Source: Shewanella benthica KT99
Lineage (GTDB): Bacteria; Pseudomonadota; Gammaproteobacteria; Enterobacterales; Shewanellaceae
Assembly: GCF_000172075.1 (NCBI RefSeq)
Contig: NZ_ABIC01000015.1
Coordinates: 1 to 64,000, forward strand
DNA: 64,000 nucleotides
Direction of reading: 5' to 3'
Below, piece by piece: positions 1 to 10,807 of this stretch. Under the pieces are notes generated by a model. The model saw only the letters and a program-made list of their open reading frames with translations. It did not search any database and was not told the DNA's origin. Position 1 is the stretch's first letter. The number at the start of each line of letters is the position of its first letter. The translations under genes were made by a program, and so were the position numbers.

Positions 1-776
1 TTGGCATCGACTTTCTTGACTATGATGGCGGCGTAGAGGTTATATTTGCCACATTTTGAAGGTAAGGTACCCGATACCACGACAGAGCCGGCAGGAACGC
101 GACCATAGTGGATCTCGCCAGTTTCACGATCATAGATACGTGTGCTTTGACCAAGGTAGACACCCATAGAGATCACGCTGCCCTCTTCGACGATAACACC
201 TTCCACGACTTCAGAACGTGCACCGATGAAACAGTTGTCTTCGATAATAGTCGGACCTGCTTGTAATGGCTCTAATACACCACCTATGCCGACGCCACCT
301 GATAAGTGGACATTCTTGCCAATCTGGGCACATGAGCCTACTGTGGCCCAGGTATCGATCATAGTACCTTCACCGATATAGGCACCAAGATTTACGTAAG
401 AAGGCATTAGCACGGTGTTCTTGCCGATGAAAGAGCCTTTACGTACTGTTGCCGGTGGTACGACACGGATAGCCTCTTTTCTGAAGCGTGCTTCATCATA
501 ATCGGCAAACTTCATCGGGACTTTATCGAAGTATTTAGTCTCTCCGCCGTCGATAACACCATTATCGAAAATTCTGAAGGAGAGTAATACCGCTTTCTTC
601 AGCCATTGGTGTACGTGCCATTGGCCATCGATCTTCTCAGCGACTCTGGCTTCACCCTTATCAAGCATGTTAATCACTTTTTCAACATCAGCACGTACAC
701 TATCATCTACTGTGCTAGGGCTGATCTCGGCGCGCGCTTCAAAAGCCGCCTCTATACGTTGGCGTAAAGCCTCCAT
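1..776 (-). CDS. dapD: 2,3,4,5-tetrahydropyridine-2,6-dicarboxylate N-succinyltransferase (partial, 3' end beyond window)
   Basis: DapD transfers succinyl from succinyl-CoA to tetrahydrodipicolinate in the succinylase branch of lysine/diaminopimelate synthesis in the cytosol. The reading frame starts at an ATG at 776 ([15 protein letters not shown]) and runs off the left edge with a [20 protein letters not shown] tail; only about 16 residues should be missing compared with the 274-residue E. coli enzyme. The central part has the isoleucine-patch left-handed beta-helix repeats of hexapeptide acyltransferases. It lies downstream of glnD on the same strand. Identification is by remembered family sequence, and no lesion is visible. 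Confidence 0.93.
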   Translation of the reverse strand, partial: MEALRQRIEAAFEARAEISPSTVDDSVRADVEKVINMLDKGEARVAEKIDGQWHVHQWLKKAVLLSFRIFDNGVIDGGETKYFDKVPMKFADYDEARFRKEAIRVVPPATVRKGSFIGKNTVLMPSYVNLGAYIGEGTMIDTWATVGSCAQIGKNVHLSGGVGIGGVLEPLQAGPTIIEDNCFIGARSEVVEGVIVEEGSVISMGVYLGQSTRIYDRETGEIHYGRVPAGSVVVSGTLPSKCGKYNLYAAIIVKKVDA

Positions 777-842
777 TTACTTCTCCAGAATAAGTTATAA
801 GTGAATGTTATATTAAAAACAGTGAATATTTATATGTTTGAG

Positions 843-3422
843 CTAATTTTGTTGTGGCCGATCGAGCGCTTGAGTCAAGTTTTCACTCAACTCCTGCTGT
901 TGAATCGGGCTCAATTGTTCTCCATCGGCATTCTGTAACATGAAGAAGTCCTCTGCACGCTCGCCTATGGTGGTTATCTTTGCGGCCATCAGCTTTATGT
1001 TACATCGGTAGAATATATCGCCGACCTTGGCTAATAGCCCCGGGCTATCTAGAGTTATAAGCTCCATCATGCTGGTTCCATGACGGCGTGATGGCAGGAA
1101 ACTCACCTGAGTTTGCACTTTAAATGGCTTCATCTTGCGAGGGAGCTTCTTAAACTTAGGTAATTTGGGTGTGTCACCACTGAGGGCTTTTACCAGTGCC
1201 TTTTTAATCCCTTGAATACGCGCTATCTGTGCAACCGGGCTCCCATCCTGCTCTAAAATGACAAAAGAATCCAGCGCATAATTATCTTTTGAGGTCATGA
1301 TACTGGCATCATGGACATTGATGTTTTTATTGTCGAGCAAGGTCATCACTGTGGCGAACAGTTTAGGTTTATCCTGTCCATAGACAAACAGCTCGGTGCC
1401 GCCTCTGGTTGTATGTTTGGAGAGCAAGACTAATGGCTCATCATGTTTGTGCTTGATGATGGCTTCAGAGTGCCAGGCAATCTGATTGGGCTGATGGCGT
1501 AAAAAGTAATCGGCTTTTAACCTTTGCCATAACGCATCTATACTTTTCTCTTTAATGCCTCGTCTGAGCAGCTCTTTCTTGGCTTTAGCTTGATTTTCTC
1601 TCACCCGAGCCCTGATATCGACGGGTTTTTCTTTGCCTCTGGCTAACACCCTCTGGGTTGAAAAGTAGAGTTCTCGCAGCAGAGAACCTTTCCAGTTGTT
1701 CCATGTTTTCTCATTGGTGGCGCAGATATCGGCTACCGTCAGGCAATAAAGGTAGCTGAGATGAACCGAATCACGGACCCTATCGGCAAATTCGGCTACC
1801 ACATCGGGATCTGAGATATCGCGTCGTTGCGCCGTGATGGACATCACCAGATGATTTTCTACCAGCCAGGCCACCAATCTGCCATCATGATCATTGAGGC
1901 CGTGAAGTTTACAGAAGTCCCTCGCATCTATGGCGCCTAACTTACTGTGATTGCCACCTCTCCCCTTAGCAATATCGTGAAAGATGGCGGCTAAAACCAG
2001 TAAGCCTTTCTTAGGCAGTTGATTGATCAGCACAGAACACAGAGGGAACTCATCTTTCTGCTCCGGGTGAGAGAAACGATCTATGTTCTGTAGCAGCCTG
2101 TGAGTATGTTCATCGACCGTATAGGCATGAAAGAGATCAAATTGCATCTGACCCTCGATATTACGCCATGCCGACAGGTAGGCTGATAACACACCATGAC
2201 GATGCATCAAGGACAGCGAGGCAATGCCTCTGGGGTGTTTTAATATCTCTAAAAATATCGCTCTGCAATTGGCGTGGTTCATCAAGGGTTGGGATTGCTG
2301 ACGCCTGGCTTTACGCAGGCTTCTTAATGTCGGCGCATATATCCCCTTGATGTTAGAGTTTTTTGCCACATGCAGGCAAAGTTTCATTATTTCTACGGGC
2401 TGCTCGAAGATATTGGCGCTCAGGGACTCTATAAAGGTGCCGCGTAGTTGATAATCATTATTTATTTTCTTTATTTCCAGAGCCTTGGCATGACCTAGGG
2501 TGGCACGATTAAACAGTTGTAATAGCATCTGGTTAAGCTCCATCACACGTCTAACCGTGCGATAGTAGCGTTTCATCATCTGCTCGACACCGAGCTGAGT
2601 CGAGTCCTCATAGCCCATGAGATCGGCGACTTGGCGTTGCAGATCGAACAAGAGCCGGTTTTCATCTCTGCCAGAGATAAGGTGCAAGGCAAATCTGAGT
2701 TCCCAGAGGAAGTACTGGCATTCGAGCAACTCTTCGAGTTCATCTTGATCGAGAAAACCATGTTCGACCAGATCTTCAGCATTGGCAGCATCGAAGTGTC
2801 TCATCGCCACCCAAGCGACCGTATGTATGTCCCTCAATCCCCCGGGGCAGGTCTTAAGGTTAGGCTCAAGACCGAATGCACTGGCTCTGGCGTGGCGGGC
2901 TAACTGCTCGTCTCGCTTGGCGATAAAAAAGTCACTCGCCGGCCAAAAATCGTCACGGCGAATACTCAGATACAGAGATTGGTAGAGGTCCTCCGGACCA
3001 CATAATAATCTGGCCTCGAGCAGATTCGTCACCACGGTGACATCATGACGACCTTGCTCTAAAGTTTGTGCCACAGTTCGTACACTATGCCCAACCTCGA
3101 GGCCAGCATCCCACAGGAAGGCAATATACTGGCTGAGGGCGGCCTCTGCATCGGGACAAAGGTCAGACTCGATTAAAAATAGCAGGTCAACATCGGAATG
3201 TGGATGCAATTCGGCTCGTCCATATCCGCCAACGGCGATGAGTGCGATAGCAAACTTGTCGAGTCCGTGGCTCTGCCACTTCTGTTGCAGCATCGAATCG
3301 ACAAACTGACTACGCTGGGCGACGAGCTGTTTGATGGGGTCTTTGTTGCGAAAGCGAGTCAGTAGTTCATCATTTTGAGCGAACAGTGCCACTTTGGTAA
3401 TTTGCGCCGATTCAATGGTCAT
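843..3422 (-). CDS. glnD: bifunctional uridylyltransferase/uridylyl-removing enzyme (PII sensor)
   Basis: GlnD senses glutamine and adds or removes UMP on the PII proteins, so it controls nitrogen assimilation. The 859-residue protein is near the usual 850-890. The nucleotidyltransferase signature [18 protein letters not shown] is at about residues 65-82 with its two catalytic aspartates. The HD-domain [12 protein letters not shown] motif that serves the UMP-removing activity is near residue 480. Two C-terminal ACT domains follow (around [14 protein letters not shown] and [14 protein letters not shown]). The ATG at 3422 is preceded by an AG-rich stretch. It lies downstream of map on the same strand, separated from it by a terminator-like hairpin. 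Confidence 0.96.
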   Translation of the reverse strand: MTIESAQITKVALFAQNDELLTRFRNKDPIKQLVAQRSQFVDSMLQQKWQSHGLDKFAIALIAVGGYGRAELHPHSDVDLLFLIESDLCPDAEAALSQYIAFLWDAGLEVGHSVRTVAQTLEQGRHDVTVVTNLLEARLLCGPEDLYQSLYLSIRRDDFWPASDFFIAKRDEQLARHARASAFGLEPNLKTCPGGLRDIHTVAWVAMRHFDAANAEDLVEHGFLDQDELEELLECQYFLWELRFALHLISGRDENRLLFDLQRQVADLMGYEDSTQLGVEQMMKRYYRTVRRVMELNQMLLQLFNRATLGHAKALEIKKINNDYQLRGTFIESLSANIFEQPVEIMKLCLHVAKNSNIKGIYAPTLRSLRKARRQQSQPLMNHANCRAIFLEILKHPRGIASLSLMHRHGVLSAYLSAWRNIEGQMQFDLFHAYTVDEHTHRLLQNIDRFSHPEQKDEFPLCSVLINQLPKKGLLVLAAIFHDIAKGRGGNHSKLGAIDARDFCKLHGLNDHDGRLVAWLVENHLVMSITAQRRDISDPDVVAEFADRVRDSVHLSYLYCLTVADICATNEKTWNNWKGSLLRELYFSTQRVLARGKEKPVDIRARVRENQAKAKKELLRRGIKEKSIDALWQRLKADYFLRHQPNQIAWHSEAIIKHKHDEPLVLLSKHTTRGGTELFVYGQDKPKLFATVMTLLDNKNINVHDASIMTSKDNYALDSFVILEQDGSPVAQIARIQGIKKALVKALSGDTPKLPKFKKLPRKMKPFKVQTQVSFLPSRRHGTSMMELITLDSPGLLAKVGDIFYRCNIKLMAAKITTIGERAEDFFMLQNADGEQLSPIQQQELSENLTQALDRPQQN

Positions 3423-3460
3423 AGAGTTCCCTTAATCTCCTGGCGAGTAGTTTGAACAAA

Positions 3461-3490
3461 CAAAAAGTACCAATCAAGTTAACTGGTACT
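3461..3490 (-). terminator. rho-independent terminator-like hairpin after map
   Basis: Read on the minus strand, AGTACCA and TGGTACT form a 7-bp stem with an 11-nt loop and are followed directly by TTTTTG. It sits in the map-glnD gap, so map and glnD may be partly uncoupled. The stem is short, so termination is probably incomplete. Confidence 0.6.
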
Positions 3491-3516
3491 GAGTATGAAA
3501 GAGGCCGGACGATATA

Positions 3517-4314
3517 TCAGTGATTGATGATTCTTGGGAAATCTTCCTCTGAGCGTAGGGTCAAGACTTCAACGCCTGTCTTAGTGATGAGTAAGGTATG
3601 TTCCCATTGGGCGGAGTTTTTACCATCGGACGTGGTCACTGTCCAGTTGTCTTTTTTATCTAAAATACAGGTGTGACGACCCGCATTTATCATGGGTTCA
3701 ATGGTGAAACACATGCCTGGACGTAAAACTGTTTTATCACTATTTTTGTAATGCATGACCTGAGGCTCTTCATGGAAGCCAGCACCTATGCCGTGACCAC
3801 AATAATCTTTGACTATGGTGTATTTTTCCAGACCGGTTTTCTTGGTCTTGATAAATTTCTCGACTATGGTGCCAATTTCACCCAATTTCATTCCCGGGCG
3901 TACCTTACGTATGCTGGCATATAGGCTTTCTTGAGCGACACGGCACAGGCGCATATCCTTGGGGCTAACATCACCAATTAAAAACATTTTCGACGTATCG
4001 CCATGGAAGCCATCTTTGATCACGGTAATGTCGATATTGATGACGTCACCATCTTTCAGGGCGCGGTCGCTGGGAATACCATGGCAGATAACCTCATTGA
4101 CAGAGGTGCAGATAGACTTGGGGAAGCCATGATAATCGAGAGGGGCCGATATCGCGCCATTGTCTTCGGTAAACTTGGCACAGATATCATTCAGCTCATT
4201 AGTGGTGACTCCAGCTTTGACGAAGGGGCCCACCATCTCTAAGACTTCGGCCGCCAACTTGCCTGCAGTGCGCATTTTTTCTATCTCTTCAGCAGTCTTT
4301 ATCACTATACTCAT
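3517..4314 (-). CDS. map: type I methionine aminopeptidase
   Basis: Map removes the initiator methionine from nascent proteins. The protein is 265 residues, matching the family at about 264. The metal-binding ligands are all visible: the two aspartates in IDITVIKDGFHGDTSKMF, the histidine in the CGHGIGAGFHEEPQ segment, and the glutamates in FTIEPMIN and QWEHTLLI. The ATG at 4314 begins MSIVIKTAEEIEKMR, the expected N-terminus. It is divergent from rpsB across a 336-bp region, the arrangement found in E. coli and relatives. Confidence 0.97.
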   Translation of the reverse strand: MSIVIKTAEEIEKMRTAGKLAAEVLEMVGPFVKAGVTTNELNDICAKFTEDNGAISAPLDYHGFPKSICTSVNEVICHGIPSDRALKDGDVINIDITVIKDGFHGDTSKMFLIGDVSPKDMRLCRVAQESLYASIRKVRPGMKLGEIGTIVEKFIKTKKTGLEKYTIVKDYCGHGIGAGFHEEPQVMHYKNSDKTVLRPGMCFTIEPMINAGRHTCILDKKDNWTVTTSDGKNSAQWEHTLLITKTGVEVLTLRSEEDFPRIINH

Positions 4315-4386
4315 TTAGCTATCTCTCGTGTCTCGATTTATGAGGGTTTGGGTGCGCATTTTATTAGTGCAAAACACACGTAAAAT

Positions 4387-4416
4387 TTGTGTTCTCGGTC
4401 CTAATATGGTATAAAT
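4387..4416 (+). promoter_or_regulatory. candidate sigma-70 promoter of rpsB
   Basis: TTGTGT (4387-4392) and TATAAA (4410-4415) are separated by 17 bp. The GC-rich stretch CGCGCCG that follows resembles the discriminator of stringently controlled ribosomal promoters. It lies about 235 bp before the rpsB start, which predicts a leader of about 225-230 nt. Assignment is by pattern only. Confidence 0.6.
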
Positions 4417-4422
4417 CGCGCC

Positions 4423-4650
4423 GTTATGTTTGACTCTATTCTCATCTTTGGTGGTGTGAAGTACTCACTATTCAATGTAATAGGGATTCTAGCAAAAACC
4501 TAGGATGTAGAGTTAAGATGGCGGCCATTATACATGGCTATTTATTAAATACTAAATCACACACGTATCGACACATTCTTCGGGGTGCCTGTATAGGTCG
4601 AAGATATGGGATGCGTGGAGGTCTAACCCCCAATTATTTAAGGTAATAAA
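4423..4650 (+). promoter_or_regulatory. rpsB 5' leader, candidate S2 autoregulatory region
   Basis: The space between the predicted promoter and rpsB carries no ORF but is long and GC-structured near its end (GGGGTGCCTG and GGAGGTCTAACCCCC around 4580-4632). In E. coli the rpsB-tsf operon is repressed by S2 binding to its own 5' leader, and related leaders are known in gammaproteobacteria. Function here is inferred from position and similar layout, since the structure was not folded. A weak ribosome site (AAGGTAAT) precedes the ATG. Confidence 0.45.
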
Positions 4651-5379
4651 ATGACTACAGTTTCAATGCGCGACATGCTTAAAGCCGGTGTTCACTTCGG
4701 TCACCAGACTCGTTACTGGAACCCAAAGATGAAGCCTTTCATCTTCGGTGCCCGTAATGGTGTTCACATCATCAACCTAGAGCACACTGTGCCTATGTTC
4801 AATGAAGCGCTTGCTTTTATCAGCAACATCGCCTCAAAGAAAGGTAAGGTTCTTTTTGTTGGTACTAAGCGTGCTGCAAGCGAAGCAATCAAAGAGTCTG
4901 CAATTTCTTGTGACCAGTACTATGTCGATCACCGCTGGTTAGGCGGCATGTTGACTAACTGGAAAACAGTGCGTCAATCAATCAAGCGTCTTAAAGATCT
5001 TGAAAGCCAGTCTATAGATGGTACTTTCGACAAACTGACTAAGAAAGAAGCTTTGATGCGTACTCGTGAACTTGCGAAGCTAGACAGGTCTCTTGGTGGT
5101 ATTAAGAACATGGGCGGTTTGCCTGACGTTCTTTTCGTCATCGGTGCAGATCACGAGCATATCGCTGTTAAAGAAGCTAACAATCTGGGTATCCCAGTTG
5201 TTGCTATTGTTGATACTAACTCTAACCCAGACGGCATCAACTACATCATTCCTGGTAATGATGACGCTATGCGTTCTATTCGTTTGTACACTGAGTCTGT
5301 TGCCGCTGCCGTTAAAGCTGGCCGTGGTCAAGATCTTGCTATTCAAGCGGAGCAAGACGGTTTCGTAGAAGCCGAGTAA
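4651..5379 (+). CDS. rpsB: 30S ribosomal protein S2
   Basis: S2 is a late-assembling small-subunit protein needed for S1 binding. The 242-residue product matches the family length and starts [25 protein letters not shown]. The motifs [27 protein letters not shown] and the [19 protein letters not shown] segment are characteristic. It is first in the rpsB-tsf unit and is separated from tsf by an attenuator-like hairpin. No lesion was seen. Confidence 0.98.
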   Translation: MTTVSMRDMLKAGVHFGHQTRYWNPKMKPFIFGARNGVHIINLEHTVPMFNEALAFISNIASKKGKVLFVGTKRAASEAIKESAISCDQYYVDHRWLGGMLTNWKTVRQSIKRLKDLESQSIDGTFDKLTKKEALMRTRELAKLDRSLGGIKNMGGLPDVLFVIGADHEHIAVKEANNLGIPVVAIVDTNSNPDGINYIIPGNDDAMRSIRLYTESVAAAVKAGRGQDLAIQAEQDGFVEAE

Positions 5380-5429
5380 TTTGGTTAGATGCTAAGCATC
5401 TCCCAAATTAACTAAGCGACATGATAGCA

Positions 5430-5474
5430 AAACAGGGGCGCTTTCACCTTGGTGGTAATAGCCCCTGTTTTATA
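5430..5474 (+). terminator. terminator or attenuator hairpin between rpsB and tsf
   Basis: AAACAGGGGC (5430-5439) pairs perfectly with GCCCCTGTTT (5461-5470) across a 21-nt loop, and the T's ending the second arm give a short T-run. Since tsf is co-transcribed with rpsB in relatives, this probably acts as a partial terminator that sets a higher S2 level than EF-Ts, or tsf has its own promoter. Confidence 0.75.
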
Positions 5475-5511
5475 TCTAGTGAATTTATAGACTTATCTAG
5501 AGGATTTAACA

Positions 5512-6360
5512 ATGGCAATTACTGCTGCCCAAGTTAAAGAACTTCGTCAGCGCACTGGCGCAGGCATGATGGATTGTAAGAAAGCGTTGGTTGAAACCGA
5601 TGGTGACATCGAACTAGCGATTGATAATATGCGTAAGAGCGGTGCTGCGAAGGCTGCTAAAAAAGCAGGTAACATAGCTGCTGAAGGTACAATACTGATT
5701 AAAAATGGCGATGGTTTCTCTGCGCTTTTAGAAGTTAACTGTCAAACAGACTTCGTTGCAAAAGATGCCAGTTTCCTAGCATTCGCTAACGCGGTACTAG
5801 AAGTTGCTGCTACCTCTAAAGTCACTATCGAAGAGTTGAAAGCTCAGTTCGAAGAAACACGTGTCTCATTAGTGACTAAAATCGGTGAAAATATCAACGT
5901 TCGTCGCGTTGAGTACATCGATGGTGCCAACCTTGTCTCTTACCGTCACGGTGAGCGTATCGGTGTCGTTGTAGCCGGTGAAGCTGACGAAGAAACGCTA
6001 AAGCATCTAGCAATGCACATTGCTGCTTCTAAGCCTGAATTCGTTAACCCTGAAGATGTTCCAGCTGATCAAGTGGCAAAAGAAAAAGCACTGCAGATCG
6101 AAATCGCCATGAACGCAGGCAAGCCTGCAGAGATTGCAGAGAAAATGGTTTTCGGTAGAATGAAGAAGTTCACTGGTGAGATCTCTCTTACTGGTCAAGC
6201 TTACATCATGGAACCTAAGAAAACTGTGGGTGCAATTCTTAAAGAGAAAGGCGCGACTGTATCAGGCTTTGTTCGTTTAGAACTTGGCGAAGGTATCGCG
6301 AAGAAAGAAGAAGATTTTGCTGCTGAAGTGGCTGCCACCATAGCGGCTACTAAGGCTTAA
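5512..6360 (+). CDS. tsf: translation elongation factor Ts
   Basis: EF-Ts exchanges GDP for GTP on EF-Tu. The 282-residue protein begins [20 protein letters not shown], and the EF-Ts signature [12 protein letters not shown] with nearby [10 protein letters not shown] is intact. The length fits the family at about 283. The ATG is preceded by the AGAGGA ribosome site at 5499-5504. It sits between rpsB and pyrH as in E. coli. Confidence 0.98.
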   Translation: MAITAAQVKELRQRTGAGMMDCKKALVETDGDIELAIDNMRKSGAAKAAKKAGNIAAEGTILIKNGDGFSALLEVNCQTDFVAKDASFLAFANAVLEVAATSKVTIEELKAQFEETRVSLVTKIGENINVRRVEYIDGANLVSYRHGERIGVVVAGEADEETLKHLAMHIAASKPEFVNPEDVPADQVAKEKALQIEIAMNAGKPAEIAEKMVFGRMKKFTGEISLTGQAYIMEPKKTVGAILKEKGATVSGFVRLELGEGIAKKEEDFAAEVAATIAATKA

Positions 6361-6380
6361 TCTCCTGTTGTAAGCACTCC

Positions 6381-6411
6381 TAAGACCGTGGTACTTGCTG
6401 CGGTCTTATTG
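6381..6411 (+). terminator. terminator-like hairpin after tsf
   Basis: TAAGACCG (6381-6388) pairs with CGGTCTTA (6401-6408) across a 12-nt loop, followed by TTGT rather than a long T-run. It ends the rpsB-tsf unit before pyrH. The weak tail makes it a moderate call. Confidence 0.55.
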
Positions 6412-6449
6412 TATTATTTGACCTATTGGCATCAATCTGGACTATAAAA

Positions 6450-7190
6450 ATGAGCACGAATCCTAAACCTGCATTTCGACGTATCCTTCTCAAGCTCAGT
6501 GGTGAAGCCTTAATGGGCGATGAAGGTTTTGGCATAGATCCTAAAGTCTTAGATCGCATGGCTCAGGAGATTAAAGAACTGGTTGAACTCGGCCTTCAGG
6601 TAGGTATTGTTATCGGTGGTGGTAACTTATTCCGTGGCGAAGGGCTTGCAAAAGCCGGCATGAATCGCGTTGTGGGCGATCACATGGGCATGCTAGCCAC
6701 AGTCATGAATGGTTTGGCGATGCGTGATGCCCTACATCGTGCTTATGTTAATGCTCGTTTGATGTCTGCTATCCCGCTTAAAGGTGTCTGCGATGATTAT
6801 AATTGGGCCGAAGCCATTAGTTTGCTAAAGTCCGGTCGGGTGGTCATTTTTGCCGCCGGTACGGGCAACCCTTTCTGCACCACTGATTCTGCAGCTTGCC
6901 TGCGCGGTATCGAAATCGAAGCCGAAGTCGTGATCAAAGGGACTAAGGTCGATGGCGTCTACTCAGATGATCCAGTTAAGAACCCAGATGCAGTAATGTA
7001 TGATGAAATGGATTACGATGAAATTCTGGAAAAAGAATTAAAAGTGATGGATCTTGCTGCATTTACCATGGCGAGAGATCACAACATGCCTATATTGGTA
7101 TTTAACATGAATAAACCTGGTGCCTTACGTCGGGTCATCATGGGTGAGCGGGAAGGTACCATGATCAAATCAATGAAAACAAAGAATTAA
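6450..7190 (+). CDS. pyrH: UMP kinase
   Basis: PyrH phosphorylates UMP to UDP as a hexamer of the amino acid kinase fold and is the first step to UTP and CTP. I use the ATG at 6450 ([19 protein letters not shown]) rather than an in-frame TTG at 6426, because it gives the family N-terminus and 246 residues. Visible motifs are [12 protein letters not shown], the glycine-rich [24 protein letters not shown] and [10 protein letters not shown]. It is upstream of frr, as usual. Confidence 0.97.
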   Translation: MSTNPKPAFRRILLKLSGEALMGDEGFGIDPKVLDRMAQEIKELVELGLQVGIVIGGGNLFRGEGLAKAGMNRVVGDHMGMLATVMNGLAMRDALHRAYVNARLMSAIPLKGVCDDYNWAEAISLLKSGRVVIFAAGTGNPFCTTDSAACLRGIEIEAEVVIKGTKVDGVYSDDPVKNPDAVMYDEMDYDEILEKELKVMDLAAFTMARDHNMPILVFNMNKPGALRRVIMGEREGTMIKSMKTKN

Positions 7191-7288
7191 AAAATATTGT
7201 AATATTCAGTCAGTAAAAGTGAATAGCTTAATGTGACTGGCTAGTCCTATGACTAAGAATGTAGTGACTCATTTAAAGGATATTTAAC

Positions 7289-7846
7289 GTGATAAACGAA
7301 ATCAAAGCAGATGCTCAAACACGTATGGCTAAATGTATAGAAGCCACTAAGACTCAGATGGCTAAGGTCCGTACGGGTCGTGCACATCCTAGCCTTTTAG
7401 ATTCGATTAAGGTCTCTTATTACGGTTCAATGACGCCGCTTAAGCAAGTGGGTAACGTGACTATCGAAGATTCACGTACTCTGGCTGTTTCTGTGTTTGA
7501 TGTGTCTATGATCAAAGCGGTAGAGAAAGCAATCATGACTTCAGATCTGGGTCTGAACCCTATGTCTGCCGGTGCTGTCATACGCATTCCACTTCCTTCA
7601 TTGACAGAAGAGCGTCGTAAAGACCTTATCAAGGTTGTTCGCGCAGAAGCTGAAAATAGCCGGATTTCTGTTCGTAACGTGCGTCGTGATGCTAACTCAG
7701 ATGTGAAAGTGTTAGAGAAAGAGAAAGAGTGTACCGAAGATGATGTACACCGCACCGAAGATGAGATTCAGAAATTCACCGATGCGCATATTAAGCAGAT
7801 TGATGATCTTTTGTCTGCAAAAGAAGCTGAGTTGATGAAAGTCTAA
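7289..7846 (+). CDS. frr: ribosome recycling factor
   Basis: RRF works with EF-G to split post-termination ribosomes. The 185-residue product is exactly the family length. It starts with GTG at 7289? no ATG is available at that point, and the frame opens GTG ATA AAC after an AAAGGA site, giving [21 protein letters not shown]. The conserved [13 protein letters not shown] and the C-terminal long helical arm with heptad-like charge pattern are visible. It is closed by a strong terminator. Confidence 0.97.
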   Translation: MINEIKADAQTRMAKCIEATKTQMAKVRTGRAHPSLLDSIKVSYYGSMTPLKQVGNVTIEDSRTLAVSVFDVSMIKAVEKAIMTSDLGLNPMSAGAVIRIPLPSLTEERRKDLIKVVRAEAENSRISVRNVRRDANSDVKVLEKEKECTEDDVHRTEDEIQKFTDAHIKQIDDLLSAKEAELMKV

Positions 7847-7872
7847 TCTAGGACTAAGAAACTAGAGTTCAG

Positions 7873-7911
7873 ACGCCGTGTAGCGGTATACTACACGGCG
7901 TTTGCTTTTTT
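7873..7911 (+). terminator. rho-independent terminator after frr
   Basis: ACGCCGTGTAG (7873-7883) pairs perfectly over 11 bp with CTACACGGCGT (7891-7901), with a 7-nt loop and a T-rich tail (TTGCTTTTTT). It separates the pyrH-frr group from the uppS-led envelope cluster. Confidence 0.88.
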
Positions 7912-7925
7912 AAGGGTTGTAATAG

Positions 7926-8720
7926 ATGTCAATCGATTCCCAGTCTGGTTCTGAATTCTCTCTGGAGGAGATTGCAGAACTTGTTAAACAGTCTAAGCCT
8001 AAACACGTCGCCATCATCATGGATGGTAACGGACGTTGGGCACAGGCGCGGGGGAAACCCAGAGTGATGGGACATAAGGCGGGAGTAAAAACCGTCAGAC
8101 GTGCAGTGAGTACCGCCAAAGAGATGGGGATCGAGTCGTTAACCTTATTTGCATTTTCCAGTGAAAACTGGCGCCGACCCGATAAAGAGGTTTCCCTGTT
8201 GATGGAACTCTTCTTTACCGTGCTGCAACGTGAAATAAAGCTGCTGCATAAAAATGGTGTCAGGCTCAATATTATCGGCGACACCAGCCGTTTCTCTGAG
8301 CGTTTACAGAAACAAATTGCCGCAGCTGAAGCGAAAACTGCCGGTAATACCGAGCTGATACTCAATGTGGCGGCTAACTATGGCGGTCGTTGGGACATCA
8401 TGCAAGCGGCACAGGCTTTGGCTAAAAAAGTTGAAGCTGGTGAAATTAACAGCAGTCAGTTCACCGAAGAGGCCCTAAGTCAGCATCTATGCATGCAAAA
8501 CCAAGCCGAAGTTGATTTAATGATACGCACGGGTGGGGACTATCGTATCAGTAATTTCATATTATGGCAGGCGGCCTATGCCGAGTTGGTTTTTACTGAT
8601 ACTTTGTGGCCTGATTTTGATGAAAATGCGTTTAAACGGGCAGTTGCAACTTTTGCATCCCGTCAACGAAGATTCGGTCTGACGGGTTGCCAAATAGAGA
8701 CGATGCAGTCCGAGTTATAA
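7926..8720 (+). CDS. uppS: (2E,6E)-farnesyl-diphosphate-specific undecaprenyl diphosphate synthase
   Basis: UppS adds isoprene units to farnesyl diphosphate to make the C55 lipid carrier for peptidoglycan and O-antigen. The 264-residue protein carries the signature [18 protein letters not shown] with the catalytic aspartate, then [23 protein letters not shown] and the C-terminal [15 protein letters not shown] and FTDTLWPDF segments. It heads the uppS-cdsA-dxr-rseP-bamA-skp-lpx run, with short gaps suggesting co-transcription. Confidence 0.96.
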   Translation: MSIDSQSGSEFSLEEIAELVKQSKPKHVAIIMDGNGRWAQARGKPRVMGHKAGVKTVRRAVSTAKEMGIESLTLFAFSSENWRRPDKEVSLLMELFFTVLQREIKLLHKNGVRLNIIGDTSRFSERLQKQIAAAEAKTAGNTELILNVAANYGGRWDIMQAAQALAKKVEAGEINSSQFTEEALSQHLCMQNQAEVDLMIRTGGDYRISNFILWQAAYAELVFTDTLWPDFDENAFKRAVATFASRQRRFGLTGCQIETMQSEL

Positions 8721-8739
8721 TTTTTTTGAGGGTTTTTTT

Positions 8740-9597
8740 TTGCTAAAACAACGAATAATAACAGCAACTTGGTTAATCCCCTTAGTTTTGGGAGCGGTTT
8801 TTTTCCTCCCGACAGCATACTTTTCCTGGGTATTAGTGCCCGTATTTCTGCTTGCTGCCAAGGAGTGGGGACAGATTATCGATAAGCGCTGTCAAATAAC
8901 ACAGTGGAGCTTTACCATCACCATAGGTGCGCTATTAATCGCACTCAACCTGTTTGTTCCTAGCGATGAACTCTGGTTTAAAGGTCATCTGCATCCTGTT
9001 TACCTGGCAATCATCTTGATTGGAGCCTTGTGGTGGGTCATATCACTGTTATTGGTGCTCTCCTTTCCGAAGAGTTCAGGGCTGTGGCAAAAGAGCCACA
9101 TGTTCAAGTCTATGTTTGGCCAGCTGACCCTTATTCCTTGTTTTGCAGCCTTGATTGCGCTCAAGGGGCTAAGTTCTGAGGCTGACCCTTATTACGGTGG
9201 GATCTTAGTCTTCTTGGTCATGCTGGTTGTTTGGGCTGCCGATAGCGGAGCTTATTTTGTGGGCAAAGCCCTTGGGCGTACTAAGTTGATGCCTAACGTG
9301 AGTCCAGCCAAGACTATCGAAGGTCTGGTAGGCGGTTTAATTACCAGCATGATTATTGTGATAGGCGTGATGCTGGTTTCACCAGAGCAGGAGCTAGGCT
9401 TGGTCGTTGCTGTGACCTTGTTTATCGCCCTAGTCTCGGTGGTGGGAGACTTGTCTGAGAGTATGTTCAAGCGGGTGGCTGACATTAAAGATTCGGGCAC
9501 TATCTTGCCGGGACATGGTGGCGTACTCGACCGAATAGACAGTCTGACAGCCGCATTACCTGTATTTACTCTTATTTATATCGCATTTTGGATGTAA
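8740..9597 (+). CDS. cdsA: phosphatidate cytidylyltransferase
   Basis: CdsA makes CDP-diacylglycerol from phosphatidate and CTP in the inner membrane. The 285-residue protein has several hydrophobic segments and the C-terminal signature [19 protein letters not shown] followed by [14 protein letters not shown]. It starts with TTG at 8740 ([18 protein letters not shown]), which matches the E. coli N-terminus, with a GAGGG-like site inside a T-rich tract. The TTG start may lower expression relative to neighbours. Confidence 0.95.
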   Translation: MLKQRIITATWLIPLVLGAVFFLPTAYFSWVLVPVFLLAAKEWGQIIDKRCQITQWSFTITIGALLIALNLFVPSDELWFKGHLHPVYLAIILIGALWWVISLLLVLSFPKSSGLWQKSHMFKSMFGQLTLIPCFAALIALKGLSSEADPYYGGILVFLVMLVVWAADSGAYFVGKALGRTKLMPNVSPAKTIEGLVGGLITSMIIVIGVMLVSPEQELGLVVAVTLFIALVSVVGDLSESMFKRVADIKDSGTILPGHGGVLDRIDSLTAALPVFTLIYIAFWM

Positions 9598-9601
9598 GCT
9601 A

Positions 9602-10789
9602 ATGCAAAAAATGGTCATACTCGGGGCAACAGGATCGATAGGTGCCAGCACCTTAAGTGTCATTGGCAAAAACCCTGAGGCATATTGCATATATGCCTTG
9701 GTGGCGAATACCAATGTGGATAAGATGTTGGCTCTGTGCATAGAGCACCAGCCATCGATTGCACATATGGTCGATGTCGACGCCGCCAGGCTCTTACGCC
9801 AGCGTTTACCTGCAGACTCAGGTGTAGAAGTGACTACGGGGGCTACTGAGCTTGATGATCTTGTCAGTGCATCTTGTGTCGATACCGTTATGGCTGCGAT
9901 TGTTGGCGCCGCGGGCTTGCTGCCGACTTTAGCCGCTGTTAAAGCGGGTAAACGAGTCCTACTCGCTAATAAAGAGTCGCTGGTGATGTCCGGCAGGCTG
10001 TTTATCGATGCGATGAAGGCCTCTGGTGCAAAAGTGCTGCCGGTAGATAGTGAGCATAATGCGATATTTCAGGCTTTACCCGAGTCGATTCAAAGCAATA
10101 TTGGCTACTGTGATCTAGAAGGTGCGGGAATATCGCATATTTTATTGACCGGTTCTGGGGGCCCTTTCCTTAACTCTCCTCTGGATTCCCTGAGCGCCAT
10201 GACGCCGGCGCAGGCTTGTAAACATCCGAATTGGTCTATGGGCCGTAAGATATCAGTCGATTCAGCCAGCATGATGAACAAGGGGCTCGAATATATTGAA
10301 GCCCGTTGGTTGTTTAATACCACTGCCGAGCAGCTGAAGGTGGTCATTCACCCTCAGAGTGTGATTCACTCTATGGTTCAGTATCGAGATGGCTCAGTTT
10401 TAGCTCAGTTGGGTAAGCCAGATATGCGTACGCCAATCGCTCATTGTATGTCTTATCCCCAAAGAATCAACTCAGGAGTTGAACCTTTGGACTTTTTCAA
10501 AGTCGGACAGTTAAGCTTTCTTGAACCAGATTTCGAACGATTCCCTTGTCTTTCTCTTGCCATTGAGGCTTGTAAGCAAGGTCAGGAAGCGACCACAGTG
10601 TTAAATGCAGCAAATGAAATATCGGTTGCTGCTTTTTTGGAAAATAAGTTAACGTTTACTGATATAGTCAGAGTCAATGAAACGTGTTTAAGTAAAGTGT
10701 CCATGAGTTCTTTAAAGAGTCTGGATGATATCATCGCATTAGATACACAAACACGCAGATTTGCTTTAGAGTTGGTAGCAAATATTTAA
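9602..10789 (+). CDS. dxr: 1-deoxy-D-xylulose-5-phosphate reductoisomerase
   Basis: Dxr (IspC) converts DXP to MEP using NADPH, the committed step of the MEP isoprenoid pathway that feeds UppS. The 395-residue protein has the NADPH-binding [16 protein letters not shown] at the N-terminus, the metal and substrate motif [12 protein letters not shown], and the GSGGPF and [21 protein letters not shown] regions. It begins four bases after the cdsA stop. Confidence 0.97.
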   Translation: MQKMVILGATGSIGASTLSVIGKNPEAYCIYALVANTNVDKMLALCIEHQPSIAHMVDVDAARLLRQRLPADSGVEVTTGATELDDLVSASCVDTVMAAIVGAAGLLPTLAAVKAGKRVLLANKESLVMSGRLFIDAMKASGAKVLPVDSEHNAIFQALPESIQSNIGYCDLEGAGISHILLTGSGGPFLNSPLDSLSAMTPAQACKHPNWSMGRKISVDSASMMNKGLEYIEARWLFNTTAEQLKVVIHPQSVIHSMVQYRDGSVLAQLGKPDMRTPIAHCMSYPQRINSGVEPLDFFKVGQLSFLEPDFERFPCLSLAIEACKQGQEATTVLNAANEISVAAFLENKLTFTDIVRVNETCLSKVSMSSLKSLDDIIALDTQTRRFALELVANI

Positions 10790-10807
10790 CTAGCTCAAAG
10801 GATGGGA

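Noticed and set aside
5093..5368. 91-residue hydrophobic-looking ORF inside rpsB
   Set aside because: It lies wholly within conserved rpsB in another frame; hydrophobicity comes from T-rich shifted codons.
7289..7291. An ATG start for frr
   Set aside because: The frame actually opens with GTG (GTG ATA AAC) after AAAGGA; there is no ATG at this point, and the GTG start gives the expected 185-residue product.
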